64,000 nt of DNA from Actinomycetes bacterium (GCA_023404955.1 JAEXZY010000093.1:1-64000); one strand, 5' to 3'. Positions 17,379-28,892 are shown, counted from the stretch's first letter. Made by a program: numbers and translations. Notes: generated by a model not told the origin, from the sequence alone.

Positions 17379-19730
17379 GTGGCACGCACCTCTTCGAAAA
17401 CGTCGGACCCCGCGCCCGCCAAGAAGGCGAGCGGGCGCCTGTCAGGACGCTTCTGGAAGCTCCTGGGGGCCAGCACTGACCGCAACCAGAGCCGCTCGAT
17501 GGAGCAGGTCCAGGCCGCCGCCGAGTTCGACAGCAAGGCCGCCGACCTCGACGACGAGAAGCTGACCAAGGCGGCCACCCTGCTGCATCTCGAGGATCTG
17601 GCCGATTCGGCGGACATCCCGCAGTTCCTCGCGATCGCACGGGAAGCATCTGAACGCACCACCGGCCTGCGCGCCTTCGACGTCCAGTTGCTGGGTGCGC
17701 AGCGGATGCTCGCCGGCGACGTCGTCGAGATGGCCACCGGCGAGGGCAAGACGCTGTCGGGCGCGATCGCCGCCGCCGGCTACGCACTGGCCGGGCGCAG
17801 CGTGCACGTCATCACGATCAACGACTACCTGGCCCGCCGCGACGCCGAGTGGATGGCGCCGCTGATCGAGGCCTTGGGCCTGACCGTCGGCTGGATCACC
17901 GCCGACTCCACCGCCGAGGAACGTCGCGCGGCCTACCAGTGCAACGTCACCTATGCCTCGGTCAACGAGATCGGCTTCGATGTGCTGCGCGACCAGCTGG
18001 TCACCGACGTCGCCGATCTGGTGTCGCCCAACCCGGACGTCGCGCTGATCGACGAAGCCGACTCGGTCCTCGTCGACGAGGCGCTGGTGCCGCTGGTGCT
18101 GGCGGGGACCAGCCACCGCGAGGCCCCGCGCCTGGACCTGATCCGGTACGTCGGCGAGCTCGTCGACGGCGTCGACTGGGCCACCGACGCCGAGGGCCGC
18201 AACGTCCACCTCACCGAGTCCGGCGCCCAGAAGATCGAGGCCAAGCTCGGCGGCATCGACCTGTACTCCGAGGAACACGTCGCGACGACATTGACCGAGA
18301 TCAACGTGGCCCTGCACGCCCACGTGTTGCTGCAGCGCGACGTGCACTACATCGTCCGCGATGACGCCGTGCACCTGATCAACGCCTCCCGCGGCCGCAT
18401 CGCGACGCTGCAGCGCTGGCCCGACGGGCTGCAGGCCGCCGTCGAGGCCAAAGAGGGCATCGAGACCACCGAGACCGGCGAGGTGCTCGACACCATCACC
18501 GTGCAGGCGCTGATCAACCGCTACCCGACGGTGTGCGGGATGACCGGCACGGCGCTGGCCGCCGGTGAGCAGCTGCGCCAGTTCTACAAGCTCGGCGTCT
18601 CGCCGATCCCGCCGAACACCCCCAACATCCGCGAGGACGAACCCGACCGCGTGTACGTCACGGCCGCGGCGCGCAACGACGCGGTGCTCGAGCACATCAC
18701 CGAGATCCACGAGAGCGGCCAGCCCATCCTCGTCGGCACCCGCGACGTCGCCGAATCCGAGGACCTGCACCGGCGGCTGGTCAAAGCCGGCATTCCCGCG
18801 GTCGTACTGAACGCCAAGAACGACGAGGAAGAGGCGGGCGTCATCGCCGAGGCCGGTCAGCTCGGTGCGGTCACCGTGTCGACGCAGATGGCCGGGCGCG
18901 GCACCGACATCAGGCTCGGCGGCTCGGACGAGAAGAACCACGATGCCGTGGCGGAGCTGGGCGGGCTGCATGTGATCGGCACCGGCCGCCACCACACCGA
19001 GCGGCTGGACAATCAGCTGCGCGGCCGCGCCGGCCGCCAGGGCGACCCCGGTTCGACCGTGTTCTTCTCCAGCTGGGAAGACGACGTCGTGGTCTCGCAC
19101 CTCGACGCAGGCAAGTTGCCGCTGGACTGCGACGACGACGGCAAGGTGCTCAGCCCCAAGGCTGCGACGCTGCTCGAACACGCCCAGCGGGTGGCCGAGG
19201 GCCGGTTGCTCGACGTGCACGCCAACACCTGGCGCTACAACCAGCTGATCGCCCAGCAGCGCGCGATCCTGGTCGAACGGCGAGATGCGTTGTTGCGCAC
19301 CGCAACTGCGCGCGAGGAACTGGCCGCGCTGTCGCCGGAGCGGTACGAGACCCTGGTCGAGCAGGTCGGTGAGGAGAAGCTCGAGAAGATCTGCCGGTTG
19401 ATCATGCTCTACCACCTCGACCGCGGCTGGGCCGATCACCTCTCCTACCTGGCCGACATCCGCGAGAGCATCCACCTGCGCGCCCTGGGCCGGCAGAACC
19501 CGCTCGACGAATTCCACCGCCTCGCCGTCGACGCGTTCGGCTCGCTGGCCGCCGATGCGATCGAGGCCGCCCAGCAGACCTTCGACACCGCGCCCTCGAT
19601 CGAGGACGAACCCGGGGTCGACCTGTCCAAGCTGGCACGCCCGACATCGACCTGGACGTACATGGTCCACGACAACCCGCTCAACGACGACACCCTGTCG
19701 GCGCTGAGCCTGCCCGGGGTGTTCCGCTAG
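17379..19730 (+). CDS. secA2: accessory Sec translocase ATPase SecA2
   Basis: A 783-residue DEAD-type motor that exports a small subset of mycobacterial proteins with SecYEG. Walker A is MATGEGKTL (Lys124), Walker B is LIDEAD (Asp225), followed by the preprotein-binding region and motif QMAGRGTDI (motif V/VI area) and LRGRAGRQGDPG. It lacks the Cys-rich C-terminal linker of SecA1 and is shorter than SecA1, as expected for SecA2. The N-terminus ARTSSKTSDPAPAKK is basic and disordered. A longer open frame upstream overlaps the divergent transporter region and is not coding. pgsA2 follows after 9 bp. Confidence 0.95.
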   Translation: MARTSSKTSDPAPAKKASGRLSGRFWKLLGASTDRNQSRSMEQVQAAAEFDSKAADLDDEKLTKAATLLHLEDLADSADIPQFLAIAREASERTTGLRAFDVQLLGAQRMLAGDVVEMATGEGKTLSGAIAAAGYALAGRSVHVITINDYLARRDAEWMAPLIEALGLTVGWITADSTAEERRAAYQCNVTYASVNEIGFDVLRDQLVTDVADLVSPNPDVALIDEADSVLVDEALVPLVLAGTSHREAPRLDLIRYVGELVDGVDWATDAEGRNVHLTESGAQKIEAKLGGIDLYSEEHVATTLTEINVALHAHVLLQRDVHYIVRDDAVHLINASRGRIATLQRWPDGLQAAVEAKEGIETTETGEVLDTITVQALINRYPTVCGMTGTALAAGEQLRQFYKLGVSPIPPNTPNIREDEPDRVYVTAAARNDAVLEHITEIHESGQPILVGTRDVAESEDLHRRLVKAGIPAVVLNAKNDEEEAGVIAEAGQLGAVTVSTQMAGRGTDIRLGGSDEKNHDAVAELGGLHVIGTGRHHTERLDNQLRGRAGRQGDPGSTVFFSSWEDDVVVSHLDAGKLPLDCDDDGKVLSPKAATLLEHAQRVAEGRLLDVHANTWRYNQLIAQQRAILVERRDALLRTATAREELAALSPERYETLVEQVGEEKLEKICRLIMLYHLDRGWADHLSYLADIRESIHLRALGRQNPLDEFHRLAVDAFGSLAADAIEAAQQTFDTAPSIEDEPGVDLSKLARPTSTWTYMVHDNPLNDDTLSALSLPGVFR

Positions 19731-19733
19731 GTT
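19728..19733 (+). promoter_or_regulatory. -10-like hexamer for leaderless pgsA2
   Basis: TAGGTT starts at the secA2 stop codon and ends 6 nt before ATG 19740, the spacing of a leaderless promoter. It would let the pgsA2 operon be transcribed without secA2. Confidence 0.4.
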
Positions 19734-19739
19734 CTATCC

Positions 19740-20366
19740 ATGGCTCGCGGGTCTGAACCGGGGGACACCCCGGCACCGCCCGACCGGGTGCTGACGATCC
19801 CGAACGTGTTGTCGGTGCTGCGGCTCGTCCTGGTCCCGGTGTTCCTGGTGCTGCTCCTGGTCACCCACAACACCGGATGGGCGGTCGCGGTGCTGATGTT
19901 CAGCGGCGTCTCCGACTGGGCCGACGGCAAGATCGCCCGGCTGTTCGACAACCAGTCCTCGCGGCTGGGCGCGCTGCTCGACCCAGCGGTGGACCGCATC
20001 TACATGGTCGTGATCCCGATCGCGCTGGCGCTCGCCGGGGTCGTGCCGTGGTGGCTGGTGATCACGCTGCTGGGCCGCGATGTCGTGCTGGCGACCACGC
20101 TGCCGCTGCTGCGCAGCCGCGGGCTGACCGCGCTGCCGGTCACCTACATCGGCAAGGCGGCGACGTTCGCCCTGATGTCCGGGCTGCCGCTGGTGCTGCT
20201 CGGGCAGGGCGACGCCGCCTGGCAGCCACCGGTGCTGGCATTCGGCTGGGGCTTCGTGATCTGGGGCACGGCGATGTACCTGTGGTCCGGGGTGCTCTAC
20301 CTCATCCAGGTCGGCATGGTCGCGCGGTCGCTACCGCGCACCGGATCCGGGGTGCGGGCTCCGTGA
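19740..20366 (+). CDS. pgsA2: CDP-alcohol phosphatidyltransferase
   Basis: A 208-residue membrane enzyme with about five hydrophobic helices. The family signature D-G-x2-A-R-x8-G-x3-D-x3-D reads as SDWADGKIAR ... LGALLDPAVD, with all metal/CDP-binding acidic residues present. It transfers a phosphatidyl group from CDP-diacylglycerol to an alcohol acceptor; Mtb PgsA2 (Rv1822) at the same place has no firmly assigned acceptor. It overlaps the next gene by 4 nt (GTGA) and heads a four-gene run of coupled membrane proteins. Confidence 0.92.
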   Translation: MARGSEPGDTPAPPDRVLTIPNVLSVLRLVLVPVFLVLLLVTHNTGWAVAVLMFSGVSDWADGKIARLFDNQSSRLGALLDPAVDRIYMVVIPIALALAGVVPWWLVITLLGRDVVLATTLPLLRSRGLTALPVTYIGKAATFALMSGLPLVLLGQGDAAWQPPVLAFGWGFVIWGTAMYLWSGVLYLIQVGMVARSLPRTGSGVRAP

Positions 20367-21241
20367 CACAGCTGGGCGGTTTCGACCCGTCGTCCGGGCG
20401 CAACGCGCACCGGGCGGGGGCGCCGACGCTGATCCCGGTGCCGTCGCTTCTGCGCTCGCTGCTCTCCGAACATCTCGACCCCGGGTACGCCGCCGCGGCG
20501 CAGACCCCCCGCGGCCGCACCGACTGGCTGTGGCAGCTGATGGCGGCTGCGCTGGTGGCAGCGGTGTTCGCGCTGGCGTGGTCGCAGGCGCGGGCGACCG
20601 CACCGGGCGTGCGAGAATCCCAGCAGGTCCTGGTGTCCAGCGTGCGCTCCGCCGAGGCGGCTACCGACGAGCTGTCCGTCCGCCGTAACCGCCTGTCGGC
20701 CGACGCCGACGCGCTACGACGCAGCCGACTCGCCGGCGACGCGACCGGCCGGCAGCTGCTGGGCGAACTCGACCAGGCGAGCTTCGCTGCGGCCGCCACC
20801 CCGGTGATCGGGCCCGGCCTGACCGTCACCGTCACCGACCCCGGCGTCACCCGCGACCTCACGGACGTGTCCAAACAACGCGTCGACGGCAGCAGGCAGG
20901 TGATCCTCGACCGCGACCTGCAACTGGTGGTCAACTCGCTGTGGCTGGCCGGCGCCGAGGCGATCTCGGTGGGCGGCGTCCGCATCGGTCCCAACGTGAC
21001 GATCCGTCAGGCGGGCGGCGGCATCCTGGTCGACAATCAACCCATCAGCAGCCCCTACGCCGTCGTCGCCGTCGGGCCGCCACACGCGATGGCCGACGCC
21101 TTCGACCGCAGCTCGGGGCTGCAGCGGCTGCGCCTGCTCGAGTCGTCCTACGGCGTGGGTGTCACCGTGGCCGCCGGCGACGGCCTGACCCTGCCCGCCG
21201 GCTCCGTCCGCGACCTCAACTTCGCCAAAGGACTGCAGTGA
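20363..21241 (+). CDS. DUF881 membrane-anchored protein (Rv1823-like)
   Basis: A 292-residue protein with a cytoplasmic N-terminus, one membrane helix around residues 55-75 (LMAAALVAAVFALAW), a coiled-coil stretch (about 90-130, rich in Ala/Glu/Arg) and a C-terminal alpha/beta DUF881 domain with GPGLTVTVTD and GAEAISVGG. DUF881 proteins (B. subtilis YlxW/YlxX) lie near division genes; no reaction is known. Start GTG 20363 overlaps the pgsA2 stop. The same order, DUF881-DUF1290-DUF881, occurs in Mtb Rv1823-Rv1825. Confidence 0.88.
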   Translation: MTQLGGFDPSSGRNAHRAGAPTLIPVPSLLRSLLSEHLDPGYAAAAQTPRGRTDWLWQLMAAALVAAVFALAWSQARATAPGVRESQQVLVSSVRSAEAATDELSVRRNRLSADADALRRSRLAGDATGRQLLGELDQASFAAAATPVIGPGLTVTVTDPGVTRDLTDVSKQRVDGSRQVILDRDLQLVVNSLWLAGAEAISVGGVRIGPNVTIRQAGGGILVDNQPISSPYAVVAVGPPHAMADAFDRSSGLQRLRLLESSYGVGVTVAAGDGLTLPAGSVRDLNFAKGLQ

Positions 21242-21570
21242 TCGGAATCCTCGCACTGGTCATCGGCATCGTGATCGGTGTCGTGTTCCATCCCAGCGTG
21301 CCCGAGGTGATCCAGCCCTATCTGCCGATCGCCGTCGTCGCCGCCCTCGACGCCGTGTTCGGCGGGCTGCGTGCCTACCTGGAGAACATCTTCGACGCCA
21401 AGGTTTTCGTCGTGTCGTTCGTATTCAACGTGCTGGTGGCCGCGTTGATCGTCTACGTCGGCGATCAGCTCGGCGTCGGCACCCAGCTCTCCACCGCGAT
21501 CATCGTCGTCCTCGGCATCCGGATCTTCGGCAATGCCGCGGCACTGCGGCGCAGGTTGTTCGGAGCCTGA
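21238..21570 (+). CDS. small membrane protein, DUF1290 (Rv1824-like)
   Basis: A 110-residue protein with three hydrophobic helices: residues 1-17, about 24-42, and about 55-75, and a weaker one near 85-100. It matches the SbpA/DUF1290 family of small basic proteins found between two DUF881 genes in many Gram-positive genomes. The function is unknown. GTG 21238 overlaps the upstream stop by 4 nt (GTGA), so translation is coupled. Confidence 0.85.
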   Translation: MIGILALVIGIVIGVVFHPSVPEVIQPYLPIAVVAALDAVFGGLRAYLENIFDAKVFVVSFVFNVLVAALIVYVGDQLGVGTQLSTAIIVVLGIRIFGNAAALRRRLFGA

Positions 21571-21571
21571 C

Positions 21572-22375
21572 ATGGCCGACTCGGAGAAACCTGCCGGCCC
21601 GGCCGACCATCACGGCCGCCACGAGATGCCGGTCGCGGACCACGAATTCCCGCTGGGGCGGCTGCGGCGGCCGAACATCTCGGGCCCCCGTGGCGGCGTG
21701 TTCGGGGTGCTGGCCGTCCTGCTGTGCCTGGTGCTGGGTATCGCGATCGCCACGCAGGTCCGACAGACCGATTCCGGCGACGCCCTCGACACCGCCCGCC
21801 CTGCCGACCTGCTGGTGCTGTTGGATTCGCTGCAGCAGCGCGAAGCCGCGCTCAACTCCGAGGTGACCGACCTGCAGCGCACGCTGGCCGACCTGCAGGC
21901 CTCGGGCAGCAGCGATCAGGCCGCGATAGAGAACGCCCGCGCCCGGCTGGCCGCTCTGTCCATCCTGATCGGCACCGTGCCGGCGACCGGACCCGGTGTC
22001 ACGCTCACCATCGCCGATCCGTCGTCGGGAGTGGCCGCCGAGACCATGCTCGACGTCATCAACGAGCTACGGGCCGCGGGGGCCGAGGCGATGGAGATCC
22101 GGGGCGGGCAGGCGGCGGTGCGCGTCGGCGTCGACACGTGGGTCGTCGGTCCGCCGGGGTCCCTGGTGGTCGACTCGACCACCCTCAACCCGACGTATTC
22201 GGTTGTGGCCATTGGGGATCCGCCGACACTTGCGGCGGCGATGAACATTCCGGGCGGCGCGATGGACAGCATCGAACGTGTCGGCGGATCGATGGTGATA
22301 CAACAGTCCGACCGGGTCGACGTCACCGCCTTGCGGCAACCGAAACCCCGCCAATACGCTCAGCCCGTCAAATGA
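21572..22375 (+). CDS. DUF881 membrane-anchored protein (Rv1825-like)
   Basis: A 267-residue protein. After a His/Pro-rich cytoplasmic N-terminus comes one membrane helix (GVFGVLAVLLCLVLGIAIA, about residues 43-61), a coiled coil (about 75-125, LLDSLQQREAALNSEV) and the DUF881 domain with GPGVTLTIAD and GAEAMEIRGG. It is a paralogue of the gene two positions upstream, sharing the GPG(L/V)T(V/L)T core. ATG 21572 lies 1 nt after the preceding stop. Confidence 0.88.
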   Translation: MADSEKPAGPADHHGRHEMPVADHEFPLGRLRRPNISGPRGGVFGVLAVLLCLVLGIAIATQVRQTDSGDALDTARPADLLVLLDSLQQREAALNSEVTDLQRTLADLQASGSSDQAAIENARARLAALSILIGTVPATGPGVTLTIADPSSGVAAETMLDVINELRAAGAEAMEIRGGQAAVRVGVDTWVVGPPGSLVVDSTTLNPTYSVVAIGDPPTLAAAMNIPGGAMDSIERVGGSMVIQQSDRVDVTALRQPKPRQYAQPVK

Positions 22376-22427
22376 CGCGACCACTGGAGGTCGCGACAAC
22401 CCGCGAACCATGGAGCCGAGGAGCACT

Positions 22428-22823
22428 GTGACCGAGATCCCCGCCGACCTGTCCTACACCGAAGAGCACGAGTGGGTGGCGAAGACGGGCGACGACACGG
22501 TGCGCGTCGGCATCACCGATTTCGCGCAGTCGGCGCTCGGCGATGTGGTGTTCGTGCAGTTGCCCGACGTCGGCGCGGAGATCACCGCGGGGGAGTCGTT
22601 CGGGGAGGTCGAATCCACCAAGTCGGTGTCCGACCTCTACGCGCCCGTCACCGCGAAAGTCGTTGCGGTCAACACCGATCTGGACGCCAACCCGCAGCTG
22701 GTGAACTCCGAGCCGTACGGCGGCGGCTGGCTGGTGGAATTGCAGGCCGACAGCGGGTCATTGGAGGATGCGCTTTCCGGGTTGCTCGACGCGGAGGCCT
22801 ACCGCGCCCACGTGACCGAGTGA
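22428..22823 (+). CDS. gcvH: glycine cleavage system H protein
   Basis: A 131-residue lipoyl carrier that shuttles the aminomethyl group between GcvP, GcvT and the lipoamide dehydrogenase. The lipoylation motif ESTKSVSDLYAP has Lys65, and YTEEHEW near the N-terminus is the H-protein signature. GTG 22428 is favoured over ATG 22410 because GAGGAG stands at the right distance before the GTG. The P protein gene (gcvB) is 3 kb downstream; the T protein gene is not in the window. Confidence 0.95.
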   Translation: MTEIPADLSYTEEHEWVAKTGDDTVRVGITDFAQSALGDVVFVQLPDVGAEITAGESFGEVESTKSVSDLYAPVTAKVVAVNTDLDANPQLVNSEPYGGGWLVELQADSGSLEDALSGLLDAEAYRAHVTE

Positions 22824-22830
22824 GGGTTGT

Positions 22831-22836
22831 TAGGGT
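22831..22836 (+). promoter_or_regulatory. -10-like hexamer upstream of garA
   Basis: TAGGGT lies 7 nt after the gcvH stop and about 130 nt before garA. A second candidate, TACGGT, lies near 22893. Either would give garA its own transcript with a leader carrying GAGGAG at the start. Confidence 0.3.
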
Positions 22837-22969
22837 CGCAGACGACCAATAAGCGGATCCGGCCGTGGTGGACCCAATGCGGTCCGCTGCGCGGTACGGT
22901 CGACACCAGCGGCGAGACAGCTGGGGGTCCCGGCCGGAGATCGCCACAGCAGCCAGTGAGGAGCAGCGG

Positions 22970-23440
22970 GTGACGGAAAAAGACTTCACATCGGGGGCCG
23001 ACTCTGACGAAGTCACCGTAGAGACGACATCGGTGTTCCGCGCCGACTTCCTCAACGAGCTCGACGCTCCACCCGCCGCGAGCGGCGAGAGTGCTGTCTC
23101 CGGTGTGGAAGGCCTGCCCGTCGGGTCGGCGCTGCTCGTCGTCAAGCGCGGGCCGAACGCCGGTTCCCGCTTCCTGCTGGACCAGCCCACCACCTCGGCG
23201 GGCCGCCATCCGGACAGCGACATCTTCCTCGACGACGTCACCGTCAGCCGCAGGCATGCCGAATTCCGTCTCGAAAGCGGCGAGTTCCAGGTCGTCGACG
23301 TCGGCAGCCTCAACGGCACCTATGTCAATCGTGAGCCCGTCGACTCGGCCGTGCTGGCCAACGGCGACGAGGTGCAGATCGGCAAGTTCCGCCTGGTGTT
23401 CCTGACCGGACCCAAGGGCGCCGACGGCAGCTCCGACTGA
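22970..23440 (+). CDS. garA: FHA-domain metabolic regulator GarA (OdhI)
   Basis: A 156-residue regulator. The N-terminal tail carries ETTSVF with Thr19-Thr20, equivalent to the PknG/PknB phosphorylation sites of Mtb GarA (Thr21/Thr22). The C-terminal FHA domain shows SAGRHPDSDI, SRRHAEF and the GSLNGTYVN core that binds phosphothreonine. Unphosphorylated GarA binds and inhibits alpha-ketoglutarate decarboxylase and activates glutamate synthase, steering the TCA cycle; phosphorylation closes it on itself. GTG 22970 follows GAGGAG at about 22958-22963. It matches Mtb Rv1827 in position. Confidence 0.95.
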   Translation: MTEKDFTSGADSDEVTVETTSVFRADFLNELDAPPAASGESAVSGVEGLPVGSALLVVKRGPNAGSRFLLDQPTTSAGRHPDSDIFLDDVTVSRRHAEFRLESGEFQVVDVGSLNGTYVNREPVDSAVLANGDEVQIGKFRLVFLTGPKGADGSSD

Positions 23441-23477
23441 CCCGGACTGACCCCACCCTCGACCGCGGCGACCAGCG

Positions 23478-24239
23478 ATGACCCAACCCGAGACCTCGGG
23501 GCAGGCCCTGCCCGGGATGTCGATCGGGGTCGTGCTCGACACGCTGCGGGCCGAGTTCCCGGACATCACGATCAGCAAGATCCGCTTCTTGGAGGCGGAG
23601 GGGTTGGTGACGCCCGAGCGCACCGCATCCGGCTATCGCCGGTTCACCGCCTACGACTGCGCGCGGCTGCGGTTCATCCTGACCGCGCAACGGGACCACT
23701 ACCTGCCGCTGAAGGTCATCAAGGCGCAGCTCGACGCGCAGCCCGACGGTGAACTGCCGCAGAGCCCGTCGGCGTACGCGACCCGCTTGGTGCCGGTCGG
23801 CTCAGCAGGCGCCGACCACGATGGCGTCCCGGCGGGCCCGGCGGGCCCGGCGGTGCAGGCGCGGCTGAGCCGCGACGCCCTGCTGGAGCGGTCCGGGGTG
23901 AGCGACGAGCTGCTCACCTCGCTGGTGAAATCCGGGGTGATCACACCCATCTTCAAAGGCGCGGGCACCGTGTTCTTCGACGAGCATTCAGTGGTGATCG
24001 CCCAGTGCGCCCGCGCTCTCGCCGACTACGGAGTGGAGCCGCGCCACCTCCGCGCCTTCCGGTCCGCGGCCGACCGGCAGTCCGATCTGATCGCCCAGAT
24101 CGCCGGCCCGGTCGTCAAGGCGGGCAAGGCCGGCGCGCGCGACCGTGCCGACGACCTCGCGAGAGAAGTCGCGGCGCTGGCGATCACGTTGCACACGTCA
24201 TTGATCAAATCGGCCGTACGCGACGTTCTCGATCGCTGA
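23478..24239 (+). CDS. ftsR: MerR-type regulator FtsR (Rv1828-like)
   Basis: A 253-residue transcription factor. The N-terminal winged helix has ITISKIRFLEAEGLV and the wing residues SGYRRF, as in MerR proteins. The C-terminal part is predicted helical, without the Cys residues of metal sensors. Its orthologue in Corynebacterium, FtsR, activates ftsZ, and Mtb Rv1828 is the counterpart. Between the DNA-binding and C-terminal parts lies a Gly/Pro/Ala-rich linker (about residues 105-125). It begins 37 bp after garA, a conserved arrangement. Confidence 0.9.
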   Translation: MTQPETSGQALPGMSIGVVLDTLRAEFPDITISKIRFLEAEGLVTPERTASGYRRFTAYDCARLRFILTAQRDHYLPLKVIKAQLDAQPDGELPQSPSAYATRLVPVGSAGADHDGVPAGPAGPAVQARLSRDALLERSGVSDELLTSLVKSGVITPIFKGAGTVFFDEHSVVIAQCARALADYGVEPRHLRAFRSAADRQSDLIAQIAGPVVKAGKAGARDRADDLAREVAALAITLHTSLIKSAVRDVLDR

Positions 24240-24243
24240 GGAC

Positions 24244-24249
24244 TAGACT
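24244..24249 (+). promoter_or_regulatory. -10-like hexamer upstream of bfn
   Basis: TAGACT lies 4 nt after the ftsR stop. The leader that follows holds two short hairpins (GACGG-TTTTT-CCGTC at 24256-24270 and CCGG-rich arms around a TTCG loop near 24275-24293) before the bfn start at 24332. Confidence 0.35.
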
Positions 24250-24331
24250 CGGCGTGACGGTTTTTCCGTCTCCTCCGGTCCCTTCGGGCCGGGCGGCTAC
24301 AGCGCAACACCGGTGCGGAGGGTAGGCACAG

Positions 24332-24826
24332 ATGGGTGAGGTTCGCGTCGTCGGAATCCGCGTGGAGCAGCCGCAGAACCAGCCCGTCCTGTTGCTCCGC
24401 GAGGCCACCGGTGACCGCTATCTGCCGATCTGGATCGGCCAGTCCGAAGCCGCTGCCATCGCACTCGAACAGCAGGGCGTCGAGCCCCCGCGACCTCTGA
24501 CCCATGACCTGTTCCGCGATGTCATTGCCGCGCTGGGACATTCGCTCAAAGAGGTCCGCATCGTCGATCTGCAGGAGGGCACCTTCTACGCGGATCTGAT
24601 CTTCGACCGCGACATCAAGGTCTCCGCGCGGCCTTCGGATTCGGTGGCCATCGCGCTGCGCATCGGGGTGCCGATCTACGTCGAAGAGGCGGTGCTGGCC
24701 GAGGCCGGGTTGCTGATTCCCGACGAGAACGACGACGAGGCCCCCGGCGCCGTGCGCGAGGACGAGGTCGAGAAGTTCAAGGAGTTCCTCGACTCGGTGT
24801 CGCCCGACGACTTCAAAGCCACCTGA
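24332..24826 (+). CDS. bifunctional nuclease-domain protein (DUF151, Rv1829-like)
   Basis: A 164-residue soluble protein of the bifunctional nuclease (BFN/DUF151) family. It opens VRVVGIRVEQPQNQPVLLL and carries LPIWIGQSEA and ARPSDSVAIALR, the two most conserved segments. A plant homologue has RNase/DNase activity; the mycobacterial role is not settled. The C-terminus is acidic (DENDDEAPG...). ATG 24332 is the only start giving the conserved N-terminus. It is flanked by two MerR genes, the same order as Mtb Rv1828-Rv1830. Confidence 0.9.
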   Translation: MGEVRVVGIRVEQPQNQPVLLLREATGDRYLPIWIGQSEAAAIALEQQGVEPPRPLTHDLFRDVIAALGHSLKEVRIVDLQEGTFYADLIFDRDIKVSARPSDSVAIALRIGVPIYVEEAVLAEAGLLIPDENDDEAPGAVREDEVEKFKEFLDSVSPDDFKAT

Positions 24827-25051
24827 GCCAGCCACCTGATCCGGTGACCTAAACCCCTGGTTGGTCACGGATGCGTCTCGTCGTGTTCGACACGCGGGGC
24901 GCGTTTCCGGCAGGACCCGAATCGGCGGCGATACTTGGTTCCGACGGGCAGTCACAGCAGGCGTCCAAGCGTATGCTCGAACGAGGTTCGGGCTGGGATA
25001 ACGTGCGCCCACGAGACGACGCGAGTTTCGATCGGCGAGAGGATTCGACAC

Positions 25052-25675
25052 GTGGGAGACACGCCACGCCAGGAGCAACTGGACCTGAACACCGGCGCCC
25101 CCGCGGCGGACACCCTGCCCCGGGTCGCCGCGGAACCCGTGCAGGCCGGCCTGTTCCCGGACGACTCGGTGCCCGATGAACTCGTCGGCTACCGCGGACC
25201 CAGTGCCTGCCAGATCGCCGGGATCACCTACCGCCAACTCGACTACTGGGCCCGCACCTCGCTAGTGGTGCCCTCGATCCGCGGCGCGGCAGGCTCGGGC
25301 AGCCAGCGGTTGTACTCGTTCAAGGACATCCTCGTCCTCAAGATCGTCAAGCGCCTGCTCGACACCGGCATCTCGCTGCACAACATCCGCGTCGCCGTCG
25401 ACCATCTGCGCCAGCGCGGCGTGTCCGACCTGGCCAACATCACCCTGTTCTCCGACGGCACCACGGTCTACGAATGCACCTCGGCCGAAGAAGTGGTGGA
25501 CCTGCTGCAGGGCGGTCAGGGCGTATTCGGCATCGCGGTGTCCGGCGCGATGCGTGAGCTGACCGGTGCGATCGCCGACTTCCCGGGCGAGCGCGCCGAC
25601 GGCGGGGAATCGATCTCCGCACCCGAGGACGAGCTGGCCTCCCGGCGCAAGCACCGCGACCGCAAGATCGGCTGA
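25052..25675 (+). CDS. resR: MerR-type regulator (Rv1830-like)
   Basis: A 207-residue MerR-family factor. A disordered N-terminus of about 45 residues precedes the DNA-binding domain with ITYRQLDYWARTSLV and SQRLYSFKDI. The dimer helix follows (LVLKIVKRLLDTG). The tail is Arg/Lys-rich. Mtb Rv1830 (also called ResR or McdR) affects growth recovery and division. GTG 25052 follows GAGAGG; the longer frame from 24935 is not favoured because it has no ribosome site and covers the promoter. The 225 bp in front hold no gene that I can see. Confidence 0.88.
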   Translation: MGDTPRQEQLDLNTGAPAADTLPRVAAEPVQAGLFPDDSVPDELVGYRGPSACQIAGITYRQLDYWARTSLVVPSIRGAAGSGSQRLYSFKDILVLKIVKRLLDTGISLHNIRVAVDHLRQRGVSDLANITLFSDGTTVYECTSAEEVVDLLQGGQGVFGIAVSGAMRELTGAIADFPGERADGGESISAPEDELASRRKHRDRKIG

Positions 25676-25700
25676 CACCGCACCTGCGCACGGCGGCCGG

Positions 25701-25706
25701 TAGACT
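25701..25706 (+). promoter_or_regulatory. -10-like hexamer of the gcvB riboswitch leader
   Basis: TAGACT lies 20 nt upstream of the first conserved riboswitch base, so transcription would begin around 25712-25714 and include the whole aptamer pair. Confidence 0.4.
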
Positions 25707-25726
25707 CGGTCGCGCATCGCCCTCAC

Positions 25727-25940
25727 GCGGGAGAGACTCGTGGCCGCCAGCCACGGGCGCCGAAGGAGCAACACCTCTCCGTCAACCTCTCAGGCCCCCG
25801 GACCGCGTCAGGCCCCGATGCCTCTGGAAAGCGGTGCATCGCACCCGCCCATGGGGAAAGGCACGCCGGCTCGTGATCGCAGAGTCGGGCGCCGAATCTC
25901 TCAGGCAGCCCGGATCGGGCGGACGACAGAGGGGGAGGCG
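25727..25940 (+). ncRNA. tandem glycine riboswitch upstream of gcvB
   Basis: The 308-bp gap before gcvB holds the two-aptamer glycine riboswitch. Aptamer 1 starts GCGGGAGAGAC, then GCGCCGAAGGAGCAAC and ACCTCTCAGGC...GGACCG, and closes near TCTGGAAAGCGG. Aptamer 2 runs from about 25851 with GGGGAAAGGCACGCC, GCGCCGAATCTCTCAGGC and GACAGAGGGGGAGG. The CGCCGAA and CTCTCAGG blocks occurring twice are diagnostic. Glycine binding normally turns on glycine cleavage genes, which fits the gcvB (P protein) gene that starts 44 nt later. Exact stem ends were judged by eye. Confidence 0.88.
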
Positions 25941-25983
25941 CCGCAGCCCTGCGCGCCTTGCGCCCCGAACGTCGGGAGATCTC

Positions 25984-28863
<2,880 letters not shown>

Positions 28864-28880
28864 GGTGGTCGCGTAGTCGT

Positions 28881-28886
28881 TAAGGT
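28881..28886 (+). promoter_or_regulatory. -10-like hexamer for leaderless tesA
   Basis: TAAGGT ends 6 nt before GTG 28893 with no ribosome site between, so tesA probably has its own leaderless promoter and is not simply a gcvB read-through product. Confidence 0.45.
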
Positions 28887-28892
28887 GTCCCG

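Noticed and set aside
24256..24270. Hairpin GACGG-TTTTT-CCGTC after ftsR as a terminator
   Set aside because: The stem is only five pairs and has no following T-run; it lies just after a -10-like hexamer and is more likely part of the bfn leader.
24977..24991. LexA/SOS-box-like TCGAAC-GAG-GTTCGG upstream of the Rv1830-like gene
   Set aside because: The mycobacterial SOS box needs four bases between arms (TCGAAC-N4-GTTCGA); here there are three and the last base does not match.
28864..28892. Attachment-site or target duplication at the gcvB-tesA border
   Set aside because: The 29-bp junction shows only a promoter-like TAAGGT and no direct repeat that I can match elsewhere in the window.
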